Positions 1 through 8,453 are shown, counted from the first letter of the stretch. The stretch: DNA of 64,000 nucleotides from Devosia salina (GCF_019504385.1 NZ_CP080590.1:3018001-3082000), one strand, 5' to 3'. Numbers and translations: made by a program. Notes: a model not told the origin generated them from the sequence alone.

Positions 1-336
1 GATTGCTCCGATGCAATCTCCGCCGGTTACGTCATCGAAAAACTCGCCGCTGCGCCGCGCGGCACAGTCACTGCAGTAGACTACCTGCAGCTGCTCGACC
101 AGAAGCGGACCAATCCGCCGCTGGAACAGCAGATCAGGGCCCTGGCGGAATTTGCAAAGGCGCGCGGCGTGACCATGGCCTTTGTCTGCCAGGTCGATCG
201 AAGCTTTGATGCGACGGCCGCCCTACTGCCGGACCTTGCGGATATCCGCCTCCCCAACCCGCTGGACCTGAGCCTGTTCGACCGTGCGGTCTTCCTCCAT
301 GGCGGACGCTACAGCACGCTCGACGCCCGCAACTAG
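1..336 (+). CDS. DnaB/RecA-fold ATPase (DNA helicase-like), C-terminal fragment
   Basis: The frame is open from base 1 and ends with TAG at 334-336, giving the last 111 residues of a protein that begins outside the window. A hydrophobic strand ending in DYLQLL resembles the Walker B strand of DnaB/RecA-fold ATPases. It is followed by a helix containing EQQIRALAEFAKARGV and by FVCQVDRSF, which matches the position of the LSQLNR segment of DnaB helicases. The protein probably uses ATP to act on DNA, but the Walker A region is not visible, so a non-replicative paralogue of DnaB is as likely as a helicase. Its 3' end faces the sugar transporter genes across a shared hairpin. Confidence 0.6.
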   Translation, partial: DCSDAISAGYVIEKLAAAPRGTVTAVDYLQLLDQKRTNPPLEQQIRALAEFAKARGVTMAFVCQVDRSFDATAALLPDLADIRLPNPLDLSLFDRAVFLHGGRYSTLDARN

Positions 337-345
337 CCGCAAACG

Positions 346-373
346 AAAAGGCCGCCGGATCACTCCGGCGGCC
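346..373 (-). terminator. Rho-independent terminator of the mmsB-side operon
   Basis: Perfect 9-base arms GGCCGCCGG (350-358) and CCGGCGGCC (365-373) surround a 6-base loop. Read on the minus strand the stem is followed by TTTT. It lies 28 bases past the mmsB stop, and the plus-strand gene also ends just before it, so it may serve both directions. Confidence 0.75.
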
Positions 374-400
374 CTTCCTTGGTCCGATGAACCGGCCCTG

Positions 401-1684
401 TCAGGCCGAGCGGTTCTTGTTGTAGAGGTCGAAGAACACGGCGGCGAGCAGCACCACGCCCTTGATCATCTGCTGCCAGTCGATGTTGACGCCCATGATC
501 GACATGCCGTTGTTCATCACGCCCATGATGAAGGCGCCGATCACCGCGCCGGCCACCTGGCCGACCCCGCCCAGCGCCGAGGCGCCGCCGATGAACACGG
601 CCGCGATCACGTCGAGCTCGAGACCCTGTCCCGCCTTCGGAGTCGCCGAATTGAGGCGTGCTGCATAGATCATGCCGGCCAGGGCCGCCAGGGCGCCCAT
701 AATGGCAAAGATATAGAAGGTGGTGCGCTCGGTCTTGATGCCCGAAAGCGCTGCTGCCTTGAGATTGCCACCCAGCGCGTAAATGCGGCGACCAAAGGTC
801 ATGCGCTTGGTCAGGAAGACGAAGACGGCAATCAGCAGGCCCATCACCACCAGCACATTGGGCAGACCGCGATAGGACGCGAGCATATAGGCGAAGAACA
901 GTACCATCGCCGCAATCACCACATTCTTGATCACGAACAGGCTGAACGGCTCCACGTCATAGCCGCGCGCCCTGCGACGGGCACGGGTACGGATGGAGAA
1001 GAACACCATGCCCACGATCGCCAGGATGGCGATGACCATGGTGGTGGTGTGCAGAGCGACATTCTGCCCGTTTTCGGCCAGCCACGGCATGGTGGTTGGC
1101 CCGATGACGTCGGGGATGAAGCCGGCCGACAGGAGCTGGAACTCGGTGGGGAACGGCCCGACCGACTTGCCCGCGAGAATGGCCAGCGACAGGCCCTTGA
1201 AGATCAGCATGCCTGCCAGTGTCACGATGAAGGCGGGGATGCGATAGTAGGCAATCAGATAACCCTGTGCCGCGCCGATGGCCGCACCCACGAGCAGGCA
1301 AATGGCGCCTGCCACGATCGGATTGGCGAGGAATGCCAGCTCGGGCGGGAACTTCCACCCCACCATCAGCATCGCGGCCAGCGCCCCGATGAAGCCCGAG
1401 ACCGAACCCACCGAGAGGTCGATATGGCCGGCCACGATCACCAGCAGCATGCCCAGCGCCATCACGATGATATAGCTGTTCTGCAGGATGATATTGGTCA
1501 GGTTCACCGGCTTGAACAGCACGCCATTGGTGAAATACTGGAAGAACAGCATGATCAGGATCAGCGCCAGCAGCAGGCCGTAATCGCGCATATTGGCGCG
1601 CAGCGCCCCAATCAGGCTCAACTCGTGGGACTGGGCCGGCTGGGCCGCCGCGCCGGTTCCGGTCGGTACAGTTTCGGTGGTCAT
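401..1684 (-). CDS. mmsB: Multiple-monosaccharide ABC transporter permease (MmsB/GguB/XylH type)
   Basis: Inner-membrane permease of 427 residues that should form the sugar channel for the ChvE-type binding protein encoded upstream. The sequence is almost entirely hydrophobic helices in the BPD_transp_2 (RbsC/XylH) pattern, including a GHIDLSVGSVSGFIGA segment typical of these permeases and an insert between the middle helices (RARRRARGYDVEPF), as in XylH/GguB. The length fits this subfamily, which is longer than RbsC. Its ATG overlaps the stop of mmsA as ATGA (1681-1684), so the two are translationally coupled. Gene order chvE-mmsA-mmsB matches the chvE-gguA-gguB order of Agrobacterium. The exact sugars cannot be read from sequence. 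Confidence 0.93.
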   Translation of the reverse strand: MTTETVPTGTGAAAQPAQSHELSLIGALRANMRDYGLLLALILIMLFFQYFTNGVLFKPVNLTNIILQNSYIIVMALGMLLVIVAGHIDLSVGSVSGFIGALAAMLMVGWKFPPELAFLANPIVAGAICLLVGAAIGAAQGYLIAYYRIPAFIVTLAGMLIFKGLSLAILAGKSVGPFPTEFQLLSAGFIPDVIGPTTMPWLAENGQNVALHTTTMVIAILAIVGMVFFSIRTRARRRARGYDVEPFSLFVIKNVVIAAMVLFFAYMLASYRGLPNVLVVMGLLIAVFVFLTKRMTFGRRIYALGGNLKAAALSGIKTERTTFYIFAIMGALAALAGMIYAARLNSATPKAGQGLELDVIAAVFIGGASALGGVGQVAGAVIGAFIMGVMNNGMSIMGVNIDWQQMIKGVVLLAAVFFDLYNKNRSA

Positions 1685-3213
1685 GATGCCTTTCCTTCAG
1701 CGCGCACGATGGAGCGCATGATCTTTTCCTGGCTCGCCTCGCTGGTGGGCATCTCGCCCACGATGCGGCCTTCGTTCATTACGTAGAGTCGATCGGTGAC
1801 GCCCAGCAGTTCGGGCATTTCCGAGGAGATCACCAGGATTGCCTTCCCCTGGGCGGCGAGCTGGTTGATGATCGTGTAGATTTCGTATTTGGCGCCCACA
1901 TCGATGCCGCGCGTTGGCTCATCCAGGATGAGCACGTCCGGATTGGCATAGAGCCATTTGGAGAGCACCACCTTCTGCTGGTTGCCGCCCGACAGGTTGC
2001 CAACCACCTGATAGACGCTGGACGAGCGAATATTGGTCTTGCGCCGATAATCATTGGCCGCGTCCAGCTCGCTGAGATCATCGATCACCCCCCACCGGGA
2101 CACCCCCATGAGGTTGGCGATGGTGGTGTTGTGCTTGATGTGGTCGATCAGGTTGAGGCCATAGGTCTTGCGGTCCTCGGTCGCGTAGGCGATGCCGTTG
2201 CGGATCGCCTTGTCGACAGTGGACGTATCGACCTTCTGGCCGTTGACCAGAACCTCGCCGGTGATCTTCTGGCCATAGGCCTTGCCGAAGACGCTCATGG
2301 CGAATTCCGTCCGGCCAGACCCCATGAGCCCGGCAATGCCCACAACTTCACCCTTGCGCAGGGTGAGATTGACGTCCCGGATAATCTGCCGCTCCCGATG
2401 CTGCGGGTGATAGACATTCCAGTTGCGGACCTCGAACACCACTTCGCCGATCTTGGGCGTGCGTGCCGGATAGCGGTCATTGAGCGAGCGCCCGACCATC
2501 GAGGTGATGATGCGGTCTTCGGTGATGTCCTCGGTGTTCATCGTTTCGATGGCCTTGCCATCGCGAATGACGGTCACCCGGTCGGCAATGCGCGAGATTT
2601 CGTTCAGCTTGTGGCTGATGATGATCGAGGTAATGCCCTGCTTCTTGAACTCGAGCAGCAGGTCGAGCAGCGCCTGACTATCCTTCTCGGACAGGGACGC
2701 CGTGGGCTCGTCCAGGATCAGCAACTGCACCTGCTTGGAGAGCGCCTTGGCGATTTCCACCAGTTGCTGCTTGCCGACGCCGATATTGGTGATCAGCGTA
2801 TCCGGATCCTCGTTGAGCCCCACCATCTTGAGCAGCTTGCGCGCCCCATCGCGGGTCTCGTCCCAGTCGATCACGCCGTTCCTGGCCTGCTCATTGCCCA
2901 GGAAGATATTCTCGGCAATCGAGAGCAGCGGCACCAGCGCCAGCTCCTGATGGATGATCACGATGCCCTTGTGTTCGCTGTCGCGGATCGACTTGAAGTG
3001 CTGTTCCTCACCCTTGTAGATAATCTGCCCCTCATAGGAGCCCGAGGGATAAACCCCGCTCAGCACCTTCATCAGGGTGGATTTGCCAGCGCCGTTCTCG
3101 CCGCAAATGGCATGGATTTCGCCTTCCCGTACGTCCAGATTGACGTCGGACAGGGCTTTCACGCCCGGGAAGGTCTTGGTGATGCCGCGCATCTCCAGAA
3201 TGGTCTTGGTCAT
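1681..3213 (-). CDS. mmsA: Multiple-monosaccharide ABC transporter ATP-binding protein (MmsA/GguA)
   Basis: Tandem-ATPase protein of 510 residues of the RbsA/XylG class that powers sugar import. The first cassette has Walker A GENGAGKST and Walker B LLILDEPTASLSE. The second has the degenerate Walker A region GLMGSGRTE and signature LSGGNQQKV with Walker B LILDEPTRGID, the usual layout of sugar-type duplicated ATPases. The open frame extends upstream, but the ATG at 3213 (MTKTILEMRG) aligns with family starts, and the extension is made of repeat DNA. It lies 243 bases after chvE, with a palindromic repeat in the gap, and is coupled to mmsB. Confidence 0.94.
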   Translation of the reverse strand: MTKTILEMRGITKTFPGVKALSDVNLDVREGEIHAICGENGAGKSTLMKVLSGVYPSGSYEGQIIYKGEEQHFKSIRDSEHKGIVIIHQELALVPLLSIAENIFLGNEQARNGVIDWDETRDGARKLLKMVGLNEDPDTLITNIGVGKQQLVEIAKALSKQVQLLILDEPTASLSEKDSQALLDLLLEFKKQGITSIIISHKLNEISRIADRVTVIRDGKAIETMNTEDITEDRIITSMVGRSLNDRYPARTPKIGEVVFEVRNWNVYHPQHRERQIIRDVNLTLRKGEVVGIAGLMGSGRTEFAMSVFGKAYGQKITGEVLVNGQKVDTSTVDKAIRNGIAYATEDRKTYGLNLIDHIKHNTTIANLMGVSRWGVIDDLSELDAANDYRRKTNIRSSSVYQVVGNLSGGNQQKVVLSKWLYANPDVLILDEPTRGIDVGAKYEIYTIINQLAAQGKAILVISSEMPELLGVTDRLYVMNEGRIVGEMPTSEASQEKIMRSIVRAEGKAS

Positions 3214-3275
3214 GGTAGGCCCTGCTTCCGGTGAGCGTGCCAGGTCGCGCTCGGAGACCTTTTTACACTCATTTG

Positions 3276-3342
3276 CCACCCCGGCGAAGGCCGGGACCCG
3301 TCTTGAGATCTCGGGATGGGCCCCGGCCTGCGCCGGGGTGAC
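3276..3342. repeat. GC-rich intergenic palindromic repeat (CCCCGGC..GCCGGGG type)
   Basis: Two hairpin units meet head to head: CCCCGGCGAAGGCCGGGAC (3279-3297) and CCCCGGCCTGCGCCGGGG (3321-3338), joined by a spacer containing GAGATCTC. This resembles the short palindromic repeats scattered in alphaproteobacterial genomes. It occupies the chvE-mmsA gap (3214-3456), where it could stabilise the upstream chvE transcript. Nothing else was seen in the gap. Confidence 0.6.
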
Positions 3343-3456
3343 ATCCGGTGGATGCTGGCTGCGAGTTTGCAGGCACACTGCACCGGACCCAAGAGCCCAG
3401 AAATCCTGAAAGGGACCCCGCGCAAGCGCGAGGTCCCCTGTCGAAGCCACCGCAGA

Positions 3457-4533
3457 TTACTGCAGTTCTTCTTCCTTGATGTAGCCCGAGTCGATCACGC
3501 GTTCCTTGTAGTTGGTGGCATCCACCTCATACGGGGTCAGCAGGATCGAAGGGACAACCTTGACGCCATTGTCATAGGTCTTGGTGTCCAGGCCACCGGG
3601 TTCCTGACCGGACAGCACGGTGTCGATCAGCTGGGCAGTGTACTGGGCCAGTTCGCGGGTGTCCTTGAACACGGTCGAGTACTGCTCGCCGGCGATGATC
3701 GCCTTCACGGACGGGACTTCAGCGTCCTGGCCGGTGATGATCGGCCAGGCCAGGTCGCCCGAGCCGTAACCGACGCCGCGCAGCGACGAGATGATGCCGC
3801 GGCTGAGGCCGTCATAGGGGGCCAGCACGCCGTGAACGCGGCTGCCATCCGAGTAGTTGGCCGAGAGGATGTTGTCCATGCGTGCCTGGGCGACAGCACC
3901 GTCCCAACGCAGGGTACCGACCTGTTCCATGCCCATCTGGCCCGACTTGATGACGATGTCGCCAGCGTCGATCATGGGCTGCAGAACGGCCATGGCGCCG
4001 TCATAGAAGAAGAAGGCGTTGTTGTCGTCCGGCGAACCGCCGAACAGTTCCACGTTCCAGGGCTTCTGGTCGCCGAAGCGCTCTTCGAGACCCTTCACGA
4101 GGCTATTGGCCTGCAGGACACCGACCTGGAAGTTGTCGAAGGTGGTGTAGTAGTCGACATTGGCGCTTTCGCGGATCAGGCGGTCATAGGCAATGACCTT
4201 GACGCCCTGATCGGCGGCCTGCTGCAGCACGGCCGAGAGCGTGGTGCCGTCGATCGAGGCGATCACCAGGGCCTTGACGCCCTTGGTCACCATGTTCTCG
4301 ATCTGGGCCAGCTGGTTCGGAATATCGTCTTCCGCATACTGCAGATCGACGGTGTAGCCCATGCCTTCCAGCGCGGTCTTGAGCTCGTTGCCGTCCGAAA
4401 TCCAGCGCAGCGACGACTGGGTCGGCATGGCAATGCCAACCTGGCCCTTGTCCTGGGCGAAAGCGCCGGTGGCAGCGGATGCGAGCAGCGCACCCGTGGC
4501 GAACAGCGTCGCGATTGTTTTGAGAACCTTCAC
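3457..4533 (-). CDS. chvE: Periplasmic multiple-sugar-binding protein ChvE
   Basis: Solute-binding protein of 358 residues that delivers monosaccharides to MmsAB and, in Agrobacterium, also signals sugar to a sensor kinase. The N-terminus is a signal peptide (KVLKTIATLFATGALLASA..AFAQ) followed by the Peripla_BP_4 fold beginning GQVGIAMPTQSS. The GTG at 4533 is chosen because AGGGAG lies 7 bases upstream and it directly starts the signal peptide; the longer frame is not hydrophobic. It is first in a chvE-mmsA-mmsB operon and divergent from a GntR regulator. No chvE-dependent virulence genes are nearby, so a purely transport role is most likely. Confidence 0.93.
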   Translation of the reverse strand: MKVLKTIATLFATGALLASAATGAFAQDKGQVGIAMPTQSSLRWISDGNELKTALEGMGYTVDLQYAEDDIPNQLAQIENMVTKGVKALVIASIDGTTLSAVLQQAADQGVKVIAYDRLIRESANVDYYTTFDNFQVGVLQANSLVKGLEERFGDQKPWNVELFGGSPDDNNAFFFYDGAMAVLQPMIDAGDIVIKSGQMGMEQVGTLRWDGAVAQARMDNILSANYSDGSRVHGVLAPYDGLSRGIISSLRGVGYGSGDLAWPIITGQDAEVPSVKAIIAGEQYSTVFKDTRELAQYTAQLIDTVLSGQEPGGLDTKTYDNGVKVVPSILLTPYEVDATNYKERVIDSGYIKEEELQ

Positions 4534-4949
4534 GTCTCGACTCCCTAAAAATATTCGAGATTGGTTGTTTCGTGGTCTTCTGGGTCTGGAAAAATCAGGC
4601 AGCCTCAACGGCCCGGCACCCATGATCATGACCATTCGGCCACAATTTCAGGTGCCGCTCTACGCCGCATCTGGTCGGGTCGACGCCACGAGGCGTCGCC
4701 GCTCGGATCTGCATGAAGTCCTCCGGCACGGACGACATTGCTGTCGCCATGGACTCTCCCAAGCCCATGAGGCCGGACGCTAGGATAATCAGACAGGCCT
4801 GTAAAGCATCGATTCGCATCATCCCTATATTTTTTCGACTGGCGCAATAAAATGAGAGCCCCGCTTGCTGGCTGGTTCGAGCATCGATATGGTGGCGCCG
4901 ACTGAGGGAGGAACTGTTGCAATCGGGCGAAATAACGCCCACAACAGTT
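4534..4949. other. Divergent intergenic region between chvE and the GntR gene
   Basis: About 450 bases separate the two starts. No convincing gene was found here; the open frames on both strands lack ribosome binding sites and are fragments of longer spurious frames. An AT-rich stretch around 4821-4855 is the best place for the chvE promoter on the minus strand, but no clear -35/-10 pair can be named. Confidence 0.4.
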
Positions 4950-4970
4950 CAAAGGTATCAGATACCTTTG
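4950..4970. promoter_or_regulatory. Perfect palindrome, probable GntR operator
   Basis: Ten-base arms CAAAGGTATC (4950-4959) and GATACCTTTG (4961-4970) surround a single A. An outer pair, GTTCAAA (4947-4953) and TTTGAAC (4975-4981), overlaps it. The palindrome ends 12 bases before the proposed GntR start and overlaps its leader, as expected for autorepression, and it could also control the divergent chvE operon. FadR-subfamily regulators bind short palindromes of this kind. Confidence 0.65.
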
Positions 4971-4982
4971 GGAGTTTGAACG

Positions 4983-5753
4983 ATTACGACTGGTGAACAC
5001 CGGCCCGATCAGGCCAGCGCCGCCACCACGGTCGCAGATGATCTGGCCAATGAAATCCTGACCGAGCTGGCGCCAGGCGCCAGCCTGCCGAGCGAGGCTG
5101 AACTGGCCGAGCGCTACGCTGTCAGCCGGCTGACCATCCGCGAGGCGGTCAAGCTGCTGGCGGGTCGCGGCCTGCTCGAGCTGGCGCGCGGCCGCCGGGC
5201 GGTGGTGCGCGAGCCGGACGGCGCCGCTTTTGCCGACTTCCTGACCTCCATGCTGCACAACGATTCCAAGGGTCTTTTCGACCTGGTCGAGGTCCGGCTC
5301 TCGCTCGAAGTGCAGAGCGCGACCCTGGCGGCCAAGCGGGCCAGCCGCGCCGGCATCGCCGCCATCGAGAACGCCCTGCAGGGCATGCGCGACAATGCCG
5401 ATGCGGCCGTGGCGGATGACCCGGAGGCCGACCGGCGCTTCCACGATTTCGATGTCGGCTTTCATGAGGCGATCGCGCTGGCCAGCGGCAACCGCATCAT
5501 GGGCTATCTGTTCGAGGCCATGGCGATCCCCCTGCGCCAGGGCATCCAGATCAGCCGGCGCGGCCATGCCAATCGCGGCCACACCCTGTACGACACGCTT
5601 GCCGCCCATCAGCGCATTCTCGACTGCATCCGCGATGGCAATGGGCGGGCGGCGGGCGAGGCGATGCGCCTGCACCTCAAGGACACCGAGCGCGACATCC
5701 GCAATGCGCTCTCCAGCATGGCCGACCGGCCGGCCCGGCAACGCGCGCGCTAA
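4983..5753 (+). CDS. GntR-family (FadR/FCD subfamily) transcriptional regulator
   Basis: DNA-binding regulator of 256 residues. Residues about 17-80 form the winged helix (SLPSEAELAERYAVSRLTI, REAVKLLAGRGLLE) and the rest is an all-helical FCD effector domain with RRFHDFDVGFHEAIALASGN, whose acidic and histidine residues usually hold a metal. The start is unusual: no ATG, GTG or TTG exists between the in-frame stop at 4977-4979 and the conserved helix, so ATT at 4983, preceded by GGGAG at 4970-4974, is the best candidate; ACG at 4980 is the alternative. It is divergent from chvE and probably controls that operon in response to a sugar or sugar acid. Confidence 0.8.
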   Translation: MTTGEHRPDQASAATTVADDLANEILTELAPGASLPSEAELAERYAVSRLTIREAVKLLAGRGLLELARGRRAVVREPDGAAFADFLTSMLHNDSKGLFDLVEVRLSLEVQSATLAAKRASRAGIAAIENALQGMRDNADAAVADDPEADRRFHDFDVGFHEAIALASGNRIMGYLFEAMAIPLRQGIQISRRGHANRGHTLYDTLAAHQRILDCIRDGNGRAAGEAMRLHLKDTERDIRNALSSMADRPARQRAR

Positions 5754-5813
5754 TCGCCCTTGCGGCCAGCGGCTCGATCGGAATAATCGGCGCAATACCA
5801 GGACGAGGGGCCG

Positions 5814-6767
5814 ATGGCTGCGCGAAACGACAATTCTGTGACCCGGCTGGACGACGCCGCGCGCGCCGGCTGGCTCTATTATGTGGCCGGCAACACGCAG
5901 GAGGAAATCGCCACCAAGATGGGGATCTCCCGCCAGTCGGCGCAGCGGCTGGTGTCGCTTTCGGTGAGCGAGGGACTGATCAAGGTCCGCCTCGACCACC
6001 CCATCGGCCATTGCCTCGACCTCGCCGAACGCCTGCGCACCCGCTATGGCCTCGACCAATGCGAGGTGGTCCCCTCAGACCCCGGCAGCACCTCGACCAC
6101 CATCGGCATTGCCGAGGCCGGCGCCGCCGAGATCGAGCGCTGCCTGCGCGCCAGCGAGCCGATCATCATGGCCATCGGCACCGGCCGCACCCTCAAGGCT
6201 GCCATCGAGCAGCTCCAGCCCATGGATTGCCCGCACCACAAAGTGGTCTCGCTCACGGGCAATATCGCGCCGGACGGCTCGGCCGCCTTCTACAACGTCA
6301 TCTTCAACGTCGCCGACACGGTCAAGGCAAGGTCCTTCCCCATGCCGCTGCCGGTCATCGCCTCCTCGGCCCGCGAGCGCGAATTGCTGCACGCCCAGCC
6401 CATGATCGCCGCGACACTGAGCCTGGCCGCCCAGGCCGACACCACCTTTGTCGGCATCGGCCATCTCGGCCCCGATGCGCCCCTGCTGCTTGATGGCTTC
6501 ATCTCCGAGGCCGACCACAAGGCGCTGCAGAAGGCCGGCGCCATGGGCGAAATCTGCGGCTGGGCCTTCGACGCCGAGGGGCGGCTGATCGACGGCCTCA
6601 CCAATGACCGCGTCGCCTCGGCCCCCATCCCCAGCCGCGAAAAAGGCCAGGTCATCGCCATCGCCATGGGCGAGAAAAAGGCCGCCGCCATTCGCGCCGC
6701 CCTCACCCGCCGGCTGGTCAGCGGCCTGATCACCGACGAGCGCACCGCCGAATTGCTGCTGGGCTGA
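5814..6767 (+). CDS. SorC/DeoR-type sugar-sensing transcriptional regulator
   Basis: Regulator of 317 residues. The N-terminal helix-turn-helix is GNTQEEIATKMGISRQSAQR (residues about 27-46), and the C-terminal part is a SorC sugar-phosphate-binding domain with IMAIGTGRTLKAAIEQL, VSLTGNIAPDGSA and VGIGHLGPDAPLL. Proteins of this kind sit beside smo/mtl polyol operons in rhizobia and respond to the polyol or its phosphorylated product. Here the polyol operon starts 3.6 kb downstream, beyond an accessory region, and a palindrome upstream of smoE (10359-10374) looks like a SorC operator. It starts 60 bases after the GntR gene and could share its transcript. Confidence 0.85.
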   Translation: MAARNDNSVTRLDDAARAGWLYYVAGNTQEEIATKMGISRQSAQRLVSLSVSEGLIKVRLDHPIGHCLDLAERLRTRYGLDQCEVVPSDPGSTSTTIGIAEAGAAEIERCLRASEPIIMAIGTGRTLKAAIEQLQPMDCPHHKVVSLTGNIAPDGSAAFYNVIFNVADTVKARSFPMPLPVIASSARERELLHAQPMIAATLSLAAQADTTFVGIGHLGPDAPLLLDGFISEADHKALQKAGAMGEICGWAFDAEGRLIDGLTNDRVASAPIPSREKGQVIAIAMGEKKAAAIRAALTRRLVSGLITDERTAELLLG

Positions 6768-7125
6768 GCCTACCCCGCCGCATTGGCCGCGTGGCCAGAA
6801 GGACGGGTTGACGCGCCGCCCGGCCTTGCGGCTTGCGGTTGTGCAATGGACGTATCCCGAGGCGCGTGCGTCTCAGTAAAACTAAGTAATAGAGACGTCG
6901 CCGCCTCGGGATGCCGGTTTTTCGTAAAGGACTCGGTCCCCATTGAACGCTCGTCGCAGGGTGACCGCTTCCTGGACGCGCAACTGGAGCGACCCAATTA
7001 CGCCCGGCTCCCCCCGCAAAGTTCGCTGCAGTCCGTCCGCGCGGGAGTGATGGGGGGAGTATGGGGGATGGTTGAGGGGGCGGGGATAAGATGTTTCGCG
7101 CCTCGCGCTCAACCGATCCCGGTCC
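6768..7125. other. Noncoding stretch between the SorC gene and the REP pair
   Basis: No credible gene. The open frames here lack ribosome binding sites, and their translations are arginine/proline-rich readings of repeat DNA. The stretch contains the long hairpin at 6854-6912 described separately. Confidence 0.5.
6854..6912. repeat. 59-base imperfect palindrome / long hairpin
   Basis: Outer arms ATCCCGAGGCG (6854-6864) and CGCCTCGGGAT (6902-6912) are perfect complements, and inner arms CGTCTC (6869-6874) and GAGACG (6892-6897) are too, leaving an AT-rich 17-base loop. It begins 87 bases after the SorC stop. There is no T-run, so it is not a standard terminator; it may be a diverged REP-type element or a transcript-stabilising hairpin. 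Confidence 0.6.
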
Positions 7126-7204
7126 GTCCTCGGCCTGACCCGAGGACCTCTGTCAACGCGTGCCCGGCGCGGCGTCGACTGGCCCTCGGGTCAGGCCCGA
7201 GGGC
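7126..7204. repeat. Pair of REP-like palindromes in opposite orientation
   Basis: Unit 1 (7126-7147) is built on CCTCGG..CTGA..CCGAGG and unit 2 (7182-7204) on CCCTCGGG..TCAG..CCCGAGGG, its inverted counterpart. The same palindrome recurs at 8775-8796, 57143-57165, 57196-57218 and 62296-62318, and the two IS110 copies split further copies. Always intergenic, it resembles the paired REP arrangement of other bacteria. Confidence 0.8.
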
Positions 7205-7341
7205 GGCACTGTGGTTGGGGCGAGATCGGTGCAAATGGCGAGGATGGCAGGTTCGGACCTCAAATCTGTCGTTCGAGCCCATACGATGAGACGATCAAAA
7301 CCTGCCGACTGCCCACCCACCGCGCGTCACCCTCGGGCTTG

Positions 7342-7524
7342 TATCGACGATATCTGATTAAGTTGTCCCGGGAGGCGGTCGCAGCCGCACTCCCGGGTTG
7401 ACAGCGACCGTCCTCGGACAGGCCTTATCGGCCGAGGTTAAGCAGGGTCCTGTCGGCTCTTCCCTAAACCCGAACAGTTGTGAGGGCAGTTGCCCGCATC
7501 ACAAGCCAGGGAGAGGCGAGAGAG
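7342..7524 (+). ncRNA. Candidate bridge RNA region of IS110 copy 1
   Basis: IS110-group elements encode a bridge RNA in the noncoding end before the transposase. This 183-base segment has the expected position and size. It can fold into a strong hairpin with arms CCCGGGAG (7368-7375) and CTCCCGGG (7390-7397) and a second with CCTCGG (7412-7417) and CCGAGG (7432-7437). Near its end CAGTTGC (7487-7493) matches the last bases of the element before its right junction (8444-8450), and ACAAG (7501-7505) is complementary to CTTGT across the left junction (7338-7342), the arrangement expected of donor guides. A matching target guide could not be assigned with confidence. Confidence 0.5.
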
Positions 7525-8453
7525 ATGATATCAGAAGCCATCGTCGCGGGCATCGACGTTTCCAAGGATCGGCTGGACGTGCATGTCCTGCCCGGCGCCC
7601 AGGTGCTGAGTGTGGACCATGCCCCCAAAGGGCTGGCACGGCTGGTCGGGCTGCTGCGCCGTCTGGGCGTGCAGCGGATCGGGTTGGAAGCCTCGGGCGG
7701 TTATGAGCGCGCGGCACTGGACGTGCTCGCACAAGCCGGGTTTGCGGTCTGTCTGGTTCCACCCGCCCGCGTGCGGGCTCTGGCCCACGCCCTGGGTCGC
7801 CATGCCAAGACCGATCCAATCGATGCCAGGATGATCGCCTGTTATGTGCAACTGGCGCCCGGCCAGCACGACTATCAACGCGACCCGGCGCGCCAGCGGC
7901 TGGACGAGCTGGCCGGCCTGCGCCGGCAATTGATTGCCGAACGCAACAAGCTCGTTTCCCGGCTCGATATCGCTACCGACACGATGGTGCGACGCATGCT
8001 GGCCCGCATGCACACCATGGTCGGGGGCCACATTGCCCGGCTCGATGCCGAGATCGCCAGCCATATCCGCGCAACCCACCTCAAGGCGCGCTATGAGATC
8101 CTGCTCGCTGTGGCGGGTGTCGGCCCGGTTCTGGCCGCTACCTTGCTCTGCGATCTGCCCGAGCTGGGCCATGCCACGCCCAAACAGCTCGCCAGCCTGG
8201 TCGGGGTGGCCCCGCATGCAAGGCAATCGGGGCGAACGGCACGTCCCGGCCGATGCAGCGGCGGACGCGCCAGTGTCAGAAACGTCCTCTATATGGCAAC
8301 CCTGAGCGCCCTGAAGGCCCGCAGTCCTGCACTCCGAACCTTCTATGACCGCCTCAGGGCCAACGGCAAACCCTTCAAGGTCGCCATCAACGCCGCAATG
8401 AGAAAGTTCATCACAATCCTCAGTGCCATCGTCAAACAATCGACAGTTGCTTG
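7342..8453 (+). mobile_element. IS110-family insertion sequence, copy 1, inserted in a REP-like palindrome
   Basis: Element of 1112 bases defined by comparison with the second copy (62358-63469): the two match up to these ends and their flanks then diverge. The left flank ends in CCCTCGGGCTTG (7330-7341) and the right junction reads CTTG (8450-8453) then ACCCGAGGGC, the two halves of the REP-like palindrome found elsewhere in the window. The ends have no inverted repeats, and CTTG is present at both junctions, both typical of IS110 elements, which recombine at a short shared core. It has a 183-base noncoding left end and one transposase gene that fills the rest. Confidence 0.88.

Noticed and set aside
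284..1786. Long plus-strand open frame of 500 codons over mmsB
   Set aside because: Its translation is a His/Asp/Gln-rich low-complexity reading opposite a well-supported permease gene. It is a GC-codon-bias shadow, as are similar frames opposite mmsA, chvE, smoE and the amidoligase gene.
4626..6059. Minus-strand open frame of 477 codons over the GntR gene and chvE leader
   Set aside because: It lies antisense to the clear GntR winged-helix gene and crosses a regulatory palindrome; no family resemblance.
6783..7289. 168-codon plus-strand frame covering the long hairpin and REP pair
   Set aside because: It reads through two palindromic repeat families and has no ribosome binding site or recognisable domain.
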